Part shown: positions 53,354 through 61,026 of the stretch, one piece after another | Layout: each line of letters opens with the position of its first letter | Numbering within the stretch: the first letter of the stretch is position 1 | NCBI GenBank assembly: GCA_938028725.1 | Contig: CALIMH010000007.1 | Span: 1-64,000 of the forward strand | Length of the DNA: 64,000 nucleotides | Reading direction: 5' to 3' | DNA from: an uncultured Anaerolineae bacterium | Lineage (GTDB): Bacteria; Chloroflexota; Anaerolineae; J036; Brachytrichaceae | Position numbers and translations under genes: made by a program | The notes under the pieces: model-generated | Databases searched by the model: none | What the model was told of the DNA's origin: nothing | What the model saw: only the letters and a program-made list of their open reading frames with translations

Positions 53354-54439
53354 ATGACCGCGGGCTCCAGCAAAGTTTCGCGCGCCCAGCGCTCGCAAAA
53401 GGCAAGCCGGCACATCACGATCAACGACATCGCTAAGCGTGCTGGTGTGTCCAAGACTGCCGTGTCGTTTGCCTTCAACGTGCCAGGGCGGCTGTCGGAG
53501 AAGACCACTCAGCACATCCTGCAAGTGGCGCGCGAGATGGGCTACACACCTAACCCCATTGCGCGCAGCCTGAACACGCGCCGCACCAACACGTTGGGCG
53601 TGCTGTTGCCTCAAGATATCTCGATTGCGATGCGCAATCCTTTCTTCGCCGAGCTGCTGAGCGGCATTGGCGAGGTGTGCAGCGCCCATGGCCTCTCGCT
53701 GTTGCTGGTGCCGCCGCTGCGCGGCTCGCTGGTCGAGGCCACCTACGCCGCGTTGATAGATGGCTGCATCGTCACCGGCTTAGAAGCCGACGATCCGGCT
53801 ACGCGCGCGCTGCGGCAGCGTCGCATCCCGTTCGTCATGGTGGACGTGGAGCCAGAGGAGGACATTCCGGCTGTGAGCGTGGACGACGCCGCCGGCGCCT
53901 ACTTTGCGATGAAACACGTGCTGGAGCTGGGGCATCACCGCATCGGCATCGCTTCATTTGTCTCGTTTACCGGCCGCCTGGAAGAATACACAGGCACGCT
54001 GGGCCGCCGTTTCAACGGCTACCTGCGCGCGCTGCATGAGCACGGCCTGACGCTGGACAACGAGCACGTGCGCTTGGTGGAATGCTCCTGTGATGTGGAG
54101 GGCGGCAAACTGGCCTTCCACCAGTTCTGGAGTAGCCGTCAGGGCATCACAGCAATCGTGGCGTTGAGCGACGTCATCGCCTACGGGGTGGTCCAAGCTG
54201 CGAGCGAGCAGGGTGTGCGCATACCACAACAACTGAGCGTGGTAGGCTTCGACGACCTCGAATTCAGCCGCTTGCTCCGCCCGCCGCTTACCACAGTGCG
54301 CCAGCCTATACGCGAGAAGGGTCGCCTTGCAGCGGAAATGTTTGCTCGCCTCTACCACAACGAACCGCTAGAGCAGCACACGCTGCGCTTACCGGTGGAG
54401 CTGGTAGTGCGCCAATCGTGCGCCCCACCTCAGTCGTAA
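53354..54439 (+). CDS. LacI-family transcriptional regulator
   Basis: 361 aa. HTH ITINDIAKRAGVSKTAVSFAFN (residues about 21-42) with the hinge ARSLNTRRTNTLGVLLP, then a periplasmic-binding-like effector domain (NPFFAELLSGIGEVC, VVGFDDLEFSRLLRPPLTTV). The N-terminal about 20 residues before the HTH are Ser/Lys/Arg-rich. AATTGCAATT, a 10-nt palindrome, is 8 nt before ATG and could be an autoregulatory site. Targets are not evident; the downstream gene is convergent, overlapping the stop by 10 nt. Confidence 0.92.
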   Translation: MTAGSSKVSRAQRSQKASRHITINDIAKRAGVSKTAVSFAFNVPGRLSEKTTQHILQVAREMGYTPNPIARSLNTRRTNTLGVLLPQDISIAMRNPFFAELLSGIGEVCSAHGLSLLLVPPLRGSLVEATYAALIDGCIVTGLEADDPATRALRQRRIPFVMVDVEPEEDIPAVSVDDAAGAYFAMKHVLELGHHRIGIASFVSFTGRLEEYTGTLGRRFNGYLRALHEHGLTLDNEHVRLVECSCDVEGGKLAFHQFWSSRQGITAIVALSDVIAYGVVQAASEQGVRIPQQLSVVGFDDLEFSRLLRPPLTTVRQPIREKGRLAAEMFARLYHNEPLEQHTLRLPVELVVRQSCAPPQS

Positions 54440-55596
54440 TATGCGCGATGTGAGCACAGGCGCACTTGGCGTGTGCGGCAGGGCGCTGTCACACCCAGCT
54501 TGTGACACACCAGGTCGCTTACCTTCTCGGCCATGGCACGCGCCGTGACAGTCTTGCCACCGCTGATGGTGACAAAGCCCTCCACCCCATCCCGCGCGTG
54601 GTCGAAGGCTGCGAAGGTGCGGCTGAGCGAGCGACCGTCGGCCAGCTTGGCCGAACCGATCAACGGGCGTGCAGCCGCCCACACGCCGCGCGGCTGCCAA
54701 TGCCTGACCGCCGGCACCATGCGCGCCGTCTGCTCATACATGCGCTGAACGTGGTCGGCAGGTATATCAATTGCGTCCGGGTTTGCCACCGTCCAGGAGG
54801 AGGTGCCAAGCAGCGAGGTCAGGCGCTGCGGCACGAGGATGTCGCCGTCGCCGGGCAGATGCAGACGATGGATCACGCGACGGTTGAGGCGCCGGGGGAC
54901 GCTCACCATCACACCGGCCACCGGCACCACCGGCACATCGCAGCCAGCCAGTTGCGCCACCTGTCCAGCCCATGGGCCGGCGGCGTTGATCACCACATCC
55001 GCCGCGATGCGCTCAACACACCCCTTTCGCCGATCGCGCACCACCACCCCCTGCACAGCACCAGCCGCTGTGTCAATGCCGATCACCTCGCAGTGGGTGC
55101 GCACGCGCGCACCGTTCGCTTTAGCCGTAGCAAGAAAGCTGAGGCAAAAGCGGAACGGCTCGAAGACACCATCCGGCACGCACACCACCGCGCGCACATC
55201 CGGGCTCAAGTGCGGCTCTAGCGCACACGCTTCGCGCACTGGAATCTCCTGCGCGGGGATGCCCACTCGCGCACAGGCCTCTAGGAAAGTCTCCTTGAAC
55301 ACCTCGTCCTCCTCATCCACAGCGACCATGAAACCGCCGTTAAGCTCCAGCGCCTCCGGCATGATCTGCCGCAGGATGAGGTTTTCCTCGATGCACTCCT
55401 TGGCCGAGACGGGATCGTTCACCGCGTAGCGCGCGCCGCTGTGCAGCAAGCAATGGTTGCGGCCAGTCGTGCCGCTGGCAACTTCGCCGCGCTCAATCAC
55501 GGTGACGTGCAAGCCGCGCAGCGCCAAGTCGTGCGCCGTCGCTGCGCCGGTTGATCCAGCACCTATCACCACTGCGTGGAAAGCCGAGGCAGACAT
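54430..55596 (-). CDS. FAD-dependent glycerol-3-phosphate dehydrogenase-like oxidoreductase
   Basis: 388 aa from ATG 55596, with GGTGGAG 7 nt upstream. Rossmann FAD site VVIGAGSTGAATAHDLALRG, followed by TVIERGEVASGTTGRNHCLLHSG, which fits GlpA/GlpD. Then NAAGPWAGQVAQLAG and VPVAGVMVSVPRR. The length is that of the catalytic part of anaerobic GlpA without the C-terminal Fe-S part. It would oxidise glycerol 3-phosphate or a 2-hydroxy acid (L-2-hydroxyglutarate-like). Tail-to-tail with the LacI gene, so it may be its target only through its own promoter. Confidence 0.85.
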   Translation of the reverse strand: MSASAFHAVVIGAGSTGAATAHDLALRGLHVTVIERGEVASGTTGRNHCLLHSGARYAVNDPVSAKECIEENLILRQIMPEALELNGGFMVAVDEEDEVFKETFLEACARVGIPAQEIPVREACALEPHLSPDVRAVVCVPDGVFEPFRFCLSFLATAKANGARVRTHCEVIGIDTAAGAVQGVVVRDRRKGCVERIAADVVINAAGPWAGQVAQLAGCDVPVVPVAGVMVSVPRRLNRRVIHRLHLPGDGDILVPQRLTSLLGTSSWTVANPDAIDIPADHVQRMYEQTARMVPAVRHWQPRGVWAAARPLIGSAKLADGRSLSRTFAAFDHARDGVEGFVTISGGKTVTARAMAEKVSDLVCHKLGVTAPCRTRQVRLCSHRAYYD

Positions 55597-55633
55597 GTCA
55601 AGCTCCACCAGTGTAGCAGGCGCGCCAATTTGT

Positions 55634-55639
55634 TACACT
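55634..55639 (+). promoter_or_regulatory. -10 box of mtnP
   Basis: TACACT, 13 nt before ATG 55653. A second in-frame ATG is at 55671. No Shine-Dalgarno seen. Confidence 0.35.
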
Positions 55640-55652
55640 CATAGCTGACCGC

Positions 55653-56537
55653 ATGAGCGAGGTGCACGCCATGAGCGAGCAACCCATTTCTCTGGCTGTG
55701 ATCGGCGGCAGCGGCCTGTACGCTATGCCCGGCTTGACCAACGTGGAAGAAGTGCAGCTCCACACGCCGTTCGGCGACCCATCTGACGCCATAGTGGTGG
55801 GCACGCTAGAGGGTCGGCGCATCGCCTTCCTGCCGCGACACGGGCGCGGGCACCGCTTCAGTCCAAGCGAAGTGCCCTACCGCGCCAACATCTACGCGCT
55901 CAAGAAGCTGGGCGTCAAGCACGTGGTGAGCGTGAGCGCGTGCGGCAGCTTGCGGGAGCACTTACAACCACTGCACATTGTGATCCCCGATCAACTTTTC
56001 GACTTCACCAAAGGCAAGCGAGCAGCGTCGTTCTTCGGCGATGGGATCGTCGCCCATGCCTCGGTAGGTGAGCCATTCTCGCGTTCGCTGCGCGCGGCGC
56101 TGGCACAAGCGGTGCGCGAGGCCGGTGGCACAGTACACGAGCGCGGCACCCTGATCACCATCGAAGGCCCGCGTTTCAGCACCAAGGCCGAAAGCTACGC
56201 CTTCCGCAGTTGGGGCTGCGACATCATCGGCATGACCGCTTGCCCAGAGGCCTTTCTCGCCCGCGAAGCTGAGCTGGACTTCGCGATCATGGCACATGTG
56301 ACGGACTACGACGTGTGGCATGAGGCTGAGGGAGAAGTGACCGTGGAAATGGTGGTGCAACGCCTGCACACCAACTTGGAGCTGGCGCAGCGCGCAATTG
56401 CGCGCCTGCTGCCGATGGTGGATCATCTGCCGCATGAGAGTGCAGGCGCGATGCGCAACGCTGTGATCACGGCGCACGAGCGCATCAGACCGGAGGCACG
56501 CGAGCGCGTCAGGTTGCTGCTTGGGGAGCTCGCTTGA
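55653..56537 (+). CDS. mtnP: S-methyl-5'-thioadenosine phosphorylase / purine nucleoside phosphorylase
   Basis: 294 aa. Phosphate-binding and substrate loops: AVIGGSGLYAMPGLTNVEEV, LPRHGRGHRFSPSEVPYRAN, VSVSACGSLREHLQP and ITIEGPRFSTKAES, GMTACPEAFLAREAEL. These match MTAP-type family 2 phosphorylases, which cleave 5'-methylthioadenosine in methionine salvage. Convergent with clpS (gap 6 nt). Adenosine/inosine use is also possible for relatives. Start 55653 or 55671. Confidence 0.92.
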   Translation: MSEVHAMSEQPISLAVIGGSGLYAMPGLTNVEEVQLHTPFGDPSDAIVVGTLEGRRIAFLPRHGRGHRFSPSEVPYRANIYALKKLGVKHVVSVSACGSLREHLQPLHIVIPDQLFDFTKGKRAASFFGDGIVAHASVGEPFSRSLRAALAQAVREAGGTVHERGTLITIEGPRFSTKAESYAFRSWGCDIIGMTACPEAFLAREAELDFAIMAHVTDYDVWHEAEGEVTVEMVVQRLHTNLELAQRAIARLLPMVDHLPHESAGAMRNAVITAHERIRPEARERVRLLLGELA

Positions 56538-56543
56538 GCTGCT

Positions 56544-56864
56544 TCACTCATCTGGCTCACAAGTGAGCATCAGCGGGAAGCCCTCCATACGTGCAGCAAA
56601 AATTGCCTTGCCCACTAGCCGCTGCGCTTCGCTGCGCGGCCGCACGCACACCAGCGCGATCCCATGCACGTGCGTGCGCCAAGCGATGGTCTCGGCCACC
56701 TCGTGCGAGAGGCCGAAGATCGTCTTCAGGATGCGAATGACAAACTCGAACGTCGTCACATCATCGTTGTGGATCAGCACCCGCCAAGGTGGCTCCACGA
56801 ACAGCAGCTCTTCCTCATCAGGAAGCACCTCTACCTCGCGCTCAGGACGGATCGGTTTGGTCAT
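56544..56864 (-). CDS. clpS: ATP-dependent Clp protease adaptor ClpS
   Basis: 106 aa. Core LLFVEPPWRVLIHNDDVTTFEFVIRILKT split here as PPWRVLIHNDDVTTFEFV, then GLSHEVAETIAWRTHVHG. It binds N-degron substrates through the NDD loop and delivers them to ClpAP/ClpCP. ATG 56864 is supported by TATAAT on the minus strand (56880-56875), 10 nt upstream; the frame extends to 56906 without a better site. No clpA gene adjacent, so the partner is elsewhere. The N-terminal 22 residues are acidic. Confidence 0.93.
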   Translation of the reverse strand: MTKPIRPEREVEVLPDEEELLFVEPPWRVLIHNDDVTTFEFVIRILKTIFGLSHEVAETIAWRTHVHGIALVCVRPRSEAQRLVGKAIFAARMEGFPLMLTCEPDE

Positions 56865-56874
56865 CGCAAGTGGG

Positions 56875-56882
56875 ATTATAAA
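56875..56882. promoter_or_regulatory. Overlapping divergent -10 boxes of clpS and the class II aldolase
   Basis: TATAAT on the minus strand (56880-56875) and TATAAA on the plus strand (56877-56882) share bases, 10 nt before ATG 56864 and 8-11 nt before GTG 56891/ATG 56894. Only 29 nt separate the two starts, so transcription could be mutually exclusive. Confidence 0.45.
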
Positions 56883-56893
56883 AAGTTGTCGTG

Positions 56894-57721
56894 ATGCTTG
56901 AGCCACCCTTCCCCGAATTGGATGAAGTGTTGCAGGCCATCGGCGAGGCCGGCCTGCACCTGTCGTTGATCAACGCCAGCGAGGGCGCGGCTGGCAACAT
57001 CTCGGTGTATCTGGGATGGGGCGTGGAGGTGCGGCGTCGCTTTCCGCTGGCGGAGCAGGTTGCGCTCCCGCTCGCCGTGCCGCACCTGGCCGGCAAGGTG
57101 TTCATCGTCACCGGCTCCGGGCGTCGGCTGCGCGAAATCAAAGATGATCCGGCCGCCAACCTTGGCGCGCTAGTCGTGCATCCCGATGGCGTCTCGGCGA
57201 CGCTATACACCTCGCCACGGCGCGCCTTCACTCGGCTCACCAGCGAGTTCAACACTCACCTCGCTGTGCACGCTGACCAAATCGCGCGCACAGGCAGCAA
57301 CTTCCACGCGATCATCCACGCCCAGCCACTACACCTCACCTACCTCAGCCACATCCCGCGCTACCGCGACGCAGCTTACCTGAGTCAACGGTTGCTGCGT
57401 TGGCAGCCGGAGCTTATCCTCAACTTTCCAGAGGGCATCGGCATTGTGCCGTTCGCACTGCCCAGCTCCGATGAGCTCATGCAGGCAACCCGCCAAGCCA
57501 TGCAGACACACACCGTGGTGGTGTGGAGCAAGCACGGCGCCATCGCGCGCTCCGATGTGTCGGTGAAGCGGGCTGGCGACCGCATTGAGTATCTGGAGAC
57601 CGCCGCGCGTTATGAGATGCTAGACCTCGCCCACGGCGAGCCGGCAGATGGGCTCTCCCCGGCAGAGATGATCCGCATCGCCGAGTGGTTCGGCGTGCGG
57701 CAGCGCGTGTTCCTCTCCTAG
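56894..57721 (+). CDS. Class II aldolase (rhamnulose-1-phosphate aldolase-like)
   Basis: 275 aa (GTG 56891 possible). Zinc-dependent aldolase fold: GAAGNISVYLGWGVEV (phosphate loop), LTSEFNTHLAVHADQ (catalytic Glu region), FHAIIHAQPLHLTYLS (the His-x-His zinc ligands) and VVWSKHGAIARSDVS (third His). It most resembles RhaD. No rhamnose genes are nearby, so other 6-deoxyketose phosphates or a phosphonate-like substrate remain possible. The stop lies 3 nt before the D-threonine aldolase-like gene, so cotranscribed. Confidence 0.85.
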   Translation: MLEPPFPELDEVLQAIGEAGLHLSLINASEGAAGNISVYLGWGVEVRRRFPLAEQVALPLAVPHLAGKVFIVTGSGRRLREIKDDPAANLGALVVHPDGVSATLYTSPRRAFTRLTSEFNTHLAVHADQIARTGSNFHAIIHAQPLHLTYLSHIPRYRDAAYLSQRLLRWQPELILNFPEGIGIVPFALPSSDELMQATRQAMQTHTVVVWSKHGAIARSDVSVKRAGDRIEYLETAARYEMLDLAHGEPADGLSPAEMIRIAEWFGVRQRVFLS

Positions 57722-57724
57722 CCC

Positions 57725-58774
57725 ATGCAACTTCAAGACCTGGACACGCCCTGTGTGATAGTAGACCTTGACCGCCTCCACGCCAACATCACCAGCCTGC
57801 AGGCCTACCTTGACCAGCATAGCATTGCCAATCGCCCCCACGTTAAAACGCACAAAACTGCTGAGATCGCGCACTTGCAAATCGCGGCAGGCGCAGTGGG
57901 CGTCACATGCCAAAAGCTGGGTGAAGCTGAAGCAATGGCAGACGCCGGCATCAGTGACATCTTCATCGCCTACAACCTGATCGGCGAGCACAAGCTACGC
58001 CGCTTGGCAACGTTGATGCGGCGTGCCGATGTGAGCGTAGCCTGCGACAACGCTTTCACCGCGCGCGGGCTTTCTTGGGCTGCTCAGCAAGCAGGCCGTC
58101 CTTTGCGCGTGTTGGTGGAGTTCGACAGCGGGATGCACCGTTGCGGTGTGCAAACGCCGATGGAAGCTACTGCCCTCGCTCGCCAGATCGCTGGCCTGCC
58201 CATGCTCAGATTCGGCGGCTTAATGTGTTACCCCAACAGCGAGGCGCTAGAAGCCTTCGTCCGTCAAACCCGTGCCCTGCTCGCGCCTGATGGCATTGCG
58301 GTCGAGCAAGTCAGCGGCGGCGGCACAGCCTGCGTGTGGCAGGCGCACACCCACCCCGAACTCACTGAGCACCGCGCCGGCATGTATGTCTTCGGCGATC
58401 GCGCCCTCGTCGCTAAAGGCGTCATGTCTTTGGAGCGCTGCGCGCTGCATGTGCTCGCCACAGTGGTCAGCACGCCCACGCCCGAACGGGTCATCCTAGA
58501 TTGCGGCAGCAAGACACTCTCCTCAGACACGCTAGGGCTAGAAGGCTACGGCATGATCCTGGAGTATCCTGAAGCAGTGATTTACGCGCTCTCTGAAGAG
58601 CACGCGCATGTGGACGTGAGCGCCTGCGCGCAACGGCCGCAGCTCGGCGAGCGCGTCACGGTGTTGCCCAACCACTGCTGTCCGGTGGTGAACTTGTGCG
58701 ACACGCTGCATGTGGTGCGCGAGGGCGCGCTGATCGAGAATTGGCGCGTGATCGCCCGGGGCGCAACGCAATGA
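57725..58774 (+). CDS. PLP-dependent D-threonine aldolase / D-serine dehydratase-like enzyme
   Basis: 349 aa, alanine-racemase-like TIM barrel: LDTPCVIVDLDRLHANI, PLP lysine in RPHVKTHKTAEIAHL (Lys41), VEFDSGMHRCGVQTP, and the metal site LPNHCCPVVNLCD with a His-x-Cys pair. The His-x-Cys arrangement is that of zinc-dependent D-serine dehydratases (DSD1 type), whereas many D-threonine aldolases have His-x-Asp. So the enzyme may deaminate D-serine or cleave D-threonine. In one operon with the class II aldolase. Confidence 0.87.
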   Translation: MQLQDLDTPCVIVDLDRLHANITSLQAYLDQHSIANRPHVKTHKTAEIAHLQIAAGAVGVTCQKLGEAEAMADAGISDIFIAYNLIGEHKLRRLATLMRRADVSVACDNAFTARGLSWAAQQAGRPLRVLVEFDSGMHRCGVQTPMEATALARQIAGLPMLRFGGLMCYPNSEALEAFVRQTRALLAPDGIAVEQVSGGGTACVWQAHTHPELTEHRAGMYVFGDRALVAKGVMSLERCALHVLATVVSTPTPERVILDCGSKTLSSDTLGLEGYGMILEYPEAVIYALSEEHAHVDVSACAQRPQLGERVTVLPNHCCPVVNLCDTLHVVREGALIENWRVIARGATQ

Positions 58775-58819
58775 AGCTGCGCAAGCTAGCAGGATCTGAG
58801 CTTCGAGCGAAGTAAAACG

Positions 58820-59008
58820 ATGAGGCCACTACGCATTCTGGGAGCGCTGATCGCATTAGCCGGTGTGGTGTTGGTGGTGGGCACGACTATGAGTGCGCTT
58901 AGCTCAGCCAACTCTCCCAACCTCGGCCTGTTCCTGCTGATTGGTGGGCTGCTGCTGGCGATGCTGGCAGACGCGCTGGACAAGCTGGAGCAACGTCGCA
59001 AACGATGA
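58820..59008 (+). CDS. Small two-helix membrane protein (62 aa)
   Basis: MRPLRILGALIALAGVVLVV, a polar turn (ALSSANSPN), a second helix (LGLFLLIGGLLLAMLADALD) and a charged end (KLEQRRKR). The composition is that of a real small membrane protein. No known family and no good ribosome-binding site. Its last 105 nt are antisense to the FHA gene tail, so one of the two may be mis-extended; the hydrophobic pattern favours this one. Confidence 0.55.
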   Translation: MRPLRILGALIALAGVVLVVGTTMSALSSANSPNLGLFLLIGGLLLAMLADALDKLEQRRKR

Positions 59009-59422
59009 GTGCGGCGGCGACTCAAGCTCGAAGCGTAAGCGCACATTGCCCACCTGCACCACATCGCCAGAAGCTAACGGCGCGCGTGCCGTGGAGCTGC
59101 CGTTGAGGTAGGTGCCGTTGCGGCTGAGGTTATCCTCGATCCACCACCTGCGGCTGTTCGCGTCCCAGAAGATGAGCGCGTGGCGGCTGGATGTGAACTC
59201 GTCATCCACATGCACCCAGCACGCCGGGTCGCGACCAATCCAAGTGAGTGTAGCCAGGCTGAAGCGACGTCGCTCGGTGCCCTCCTTATCCAGCAGCACC
59301 AGCCAAGCTTGTGGCGTTTGCAGGCGCAACTCTTGCCACAGCACCCAGAGCAGCACCACCAGGAAGGCCACTAGGGCGACGATCATCGCTAGCCGCAGTG
59401 CTAGCAGAACGACATTCAACAT
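58904..59422 (-). CDS. Membrane-anchored FHA domain protein
   Basis: 172 aa. N-terminal transmembrane helix (about 5-28), then a cytoplasmic FHA domain (about 55-135) with WIGRDPACWVHVDDEFTSSR and the phosphothreonine-contact SRNGTYLNG, then DVVQVGNVRLRFELES. FHA domains read phospho-Thr marks made by Ser/Thr kinases; no kinase or phosphatase is in the window. The last about 35 residues are Gln-rich and antisense to the small membrane ORF. Follows the PIG-L gene by 18 nt. Confidence 0.85.
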   Translation of the reverse strand: MLNVVLLALRLAMIVALVAFLVVLLWVLWQELRLQTPQAWLVLLDKEGTERRRFSLATLTWIGRDPACWVHVDDEFTSSRHALIFWDANSRRWWIEDNLSRNGTYLNGSSTARAPLASGDVVQVGNVRLRFELESPPHSSFATLLQLVQRVCQHRQQQPTNQQEQAEVGRVG

Positions 59423-59440
59423 CGCTTGCGCATGACGTGC

Positions 59441-60208
59441 TCAATTGCGCAGCATTGCCGACGTAGGGTCTTGTGCAGTGGCTTGTCCGTCCTCTGGCGA
59501 CGGATCGCGTTTCATTAAGCGCATCACCTTGAACGCCTCGGTGGGGCATAGGCCGCGACCGGCCTCCCACGCCCAACGTTGCACCATCTCTGCCACCTTC
59601 GGCTCCACTTGGCTTTTGTGCATCATCAGCGCTTGGACTTTCAGCGCCAGTGTGTCGCTGATGTCCACCCACACATTGGGGTCCTCCGCCCATTGCACCC
59701 ACACCTCGCGCACCTTATGCGGCGCCCCAAGTTCGGGATGCCAAAGAGGCATCGCCGCAGCAGGGAACACCGCCTCTAGCGTCGCCAAACCCACAGCGCG
59801 GTGGTCGGGATGGTTGATGTAGTCATCGCCGGAGAATATCATGCGCGGGTCCATAGCGATCACCACCTCGGGCTTGTGCTTGCGGATCAAGCGCACCAGG
59901 TCCATGCGCAGCGCTAGCGAGGGCGTCACTTCACCATCGTTGTAACGCAGGAACTCCACGTCGCTCACGCCGCACACCGCGGCAGCAGCCAGTTGCTCTT
60001 GCTCGCGCAATGCAGCAAGCGAATCGCGCGTGTGAGTGGGGTCGTGCGTGCCAGCGTTGCCGCTGGTGACCAGCACATAAACCACTCTCGCACCTTGCTG
60101 CGCCCACTTGGCGCATGTGCCGGCGCATCCGAACTCGATGTCGTCGGGGTGAGCAGCAATTGCCATTGCCACAGTAGGAACAAAGTGGTTTGGTTGCATC
60201 GCAGGCAT
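59441..60208 (-). CDS. PIG-L/LmbE-family deacetylase (second copy)
   Basis: 255 aa from ATG 60208 (GGGAG 8 nt upstream). Metal motifs AMAIAAHPDDIEFGCAGT and YINHPDHRAVGLATLEAVFP; the longer frame to 60349 has no family similarity. Shares the two-motif layout of the 38801 copy, but has additional helices (NVWVDISDTLALKVQALMMH and GRGLCPTEAFKVMRLMKRD). Probably deacetylates a different N-acetyl sugar or thiol precursor. Cotranscribed with the FHA gene. Confidence 0.87.
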   Translation of the reverse strand: MPAMQPNHFVPTVAMAIAAHPDDIEFGCAGTCAKWAQQGARVVYVLVTSGNAGTHDPTHTRDSLAALREQEQLAAAAVCGVSDVEFLRYNDGEVTPSLALRMDLVRLIRKHKPEVVIAMDPRMIFSGDDYINHPDHRAVGLATLEAVFPAAAMPLWHPELGAPHKVREVWVQWAEDPNVWVDISDTLALKVQALMMHKSQVEPKVAEMVQRWAWEAGRGLCPTEAFKVMRLMKRDPSPEDGQATAQDPTSAMLRN

Positions 60209-60397
60209 GAAGGATACTCCCAGCCAACGAGCCTTGTTGCGCATCAGCCCGGTCGGGAGTTGAAAACTAGAGTAGAATGTGATGCGTGTTTGTGACAGCT
60301 TGGAGCTTGTGCTTTGCGCGACGACGCCACAAAGTGTGGAGCTGTCCATACAACTTCAATGAGGGTCGCTATCCTTTAGCACGGAGGTGATGTCCAC

Positions 60398-60451
60398 ATG
60401 AGTAGCACACAACGTTGCGCCGTGGCCTCACCTCTAGTTTCCACGCACTAG
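60398..60451 (+). CDS. 17-aa ORF in the short transcript
   Basis: ATG 60398 to TAG 60449-60451, reading MSSTQRCAVASPLVSTH. The strong ribosome-binding site (GGAGG) at 60383 argues for translation. It contains one Cys and no runs of a single amino acid, so classical amino-acid attenuation is not supported. Confidence 0.35.
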   Translation: MSSTQRCAVASPLVSTH

Positions 60452-60465
60452 AAGAGCCACGGCGC

Positions 60466-60500
60466 GCAAAACAGCCCCGGCGCGGGCTGTTTTGCTTTTT
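60466..60500 (+). terminator. Intrinsic terminator on the plus strand
   Basis: GCAAAACAGCCC (60466-60477) pairs with GGGCTGTTTTGC (60484-60495) over 12 bp with a 6-nt loop, followed by TTTTT. The T-run is on the plus strand only, so it ends a plus-strand RNA and not the minus-strand gene next to it. Confidence 0.85.
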
Positions 60501-60911
60501 CTAGCGCTTCAACAACGTCTGGCGTGCAGCAGCCGCAGCGCCGCGCATCAGCTCGGCGCTCTTGAAGCGTGGGCGTTTGGGCATTTCCAAGTTGGCGGGC
60601 AATGCCTTGAGCAATCGCTCCGCGTCCGAGCGCGTGAAAGGCGCGCGCGAGTAAGCCAGAGATTCAGCCAGTTCTGCCAGCGGCAGCGCCCACCCCATCT
60701 CGCGGCGCAGGGCGTCTGCCTTCAAGAAAAAGGCGCGCTTGTCCCAGGCCTTGGCGCTCTTCTCAGCATCCTCGTGGACGCGACGCAGCAAAATTGCCAA
60801 CGTCGCACACATGTCCTTGCACAGCTCACTATCGCCGAGATGCTCGAAGAGGTGCTTGCGCACGATCTCAACAGCCATACTAAGGTCTTGGCTGCGCTCT
60901 TTGATAGTCAT
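60501..60911 (-). CDS. Helical hypothetical protein
   Basis: 136 aa, MTIKERSQDLSMAVEIVRKH, with Lys/Arg/Ala-rich amphipathic helices and no membrane segment or known motif. Its stop TAG begins directly after the plus-strand terminator. ATG 60911 is supported by TACACT (60924-60919, minus), 7 nt upstream. It may be a lineage-specific small protein. No homology is recognised. Confidence 0.62.
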   Translation of the reverse strand: MTIKERSQDLSMAVEIVRKHLFEHLGDSELCKDMCATLAILLRRVHEDAEKSAKAWDKRAFFLKADALRREMGWALPLAELAESLAYSRAPFTRSDAERLLKALPANLEMPKRPRFKSAELMRGAAAAARQTLLKR

Positions 60912-60918
60912 GGGCCAG

Positions 60919-60924
60919 AGTGTA
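60919..60924 (-). promoter_or_regulatory. -10 box of the 60911 gene (leaderless type)
   Basis: TACACT on the minus strand, 7 nt before ATG 60911. Confidence 0.4.
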
Positions 60925-61013
60925 GCACATGCGTTCTAACTAGTGGTACATGGGTTGATCGGCATCAACGCGCTTAACCGAATCTTGCGGCACCGCGGAT
61001 CGTCCACCACTGG

Positions 61014-61019
61014 TAGCAT
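61014..61019 (+). promoter_or_regulatory. -10 box of the first membrane glycosyltransferase gene
   Basis: TAGCAT, 7 nt before GTG 61027. This fixes the GTG start over the longer frame opening at 60943. Confidence 0.35.
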
Positions 61020-61026
61020 TCCCGCC

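Larger units (their letters stand above)
60383..60500 (+). ncRNA. Short terminated transcript with a 17-codon ORF (leader-like)
   Basis: GGAGGTGA (60383-60390) is followed 10 nt on by a 17-codon ORF, then hairpin 60417-60465 and an intrinsic terminator 60466-60500. TCACCTC (60428-60434) is the exact complement of GAGGTGA (60384-60390), and that pairing crosses the 60417-60465 stem, so the two folds exclude each other. No plus-strand gene follows until 61027, so the RNA would stop at the terminator. The promoter is not identified. It could be an attenuator-like leader, an sRNA or a small-protein gene. Confidence 0.5.
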
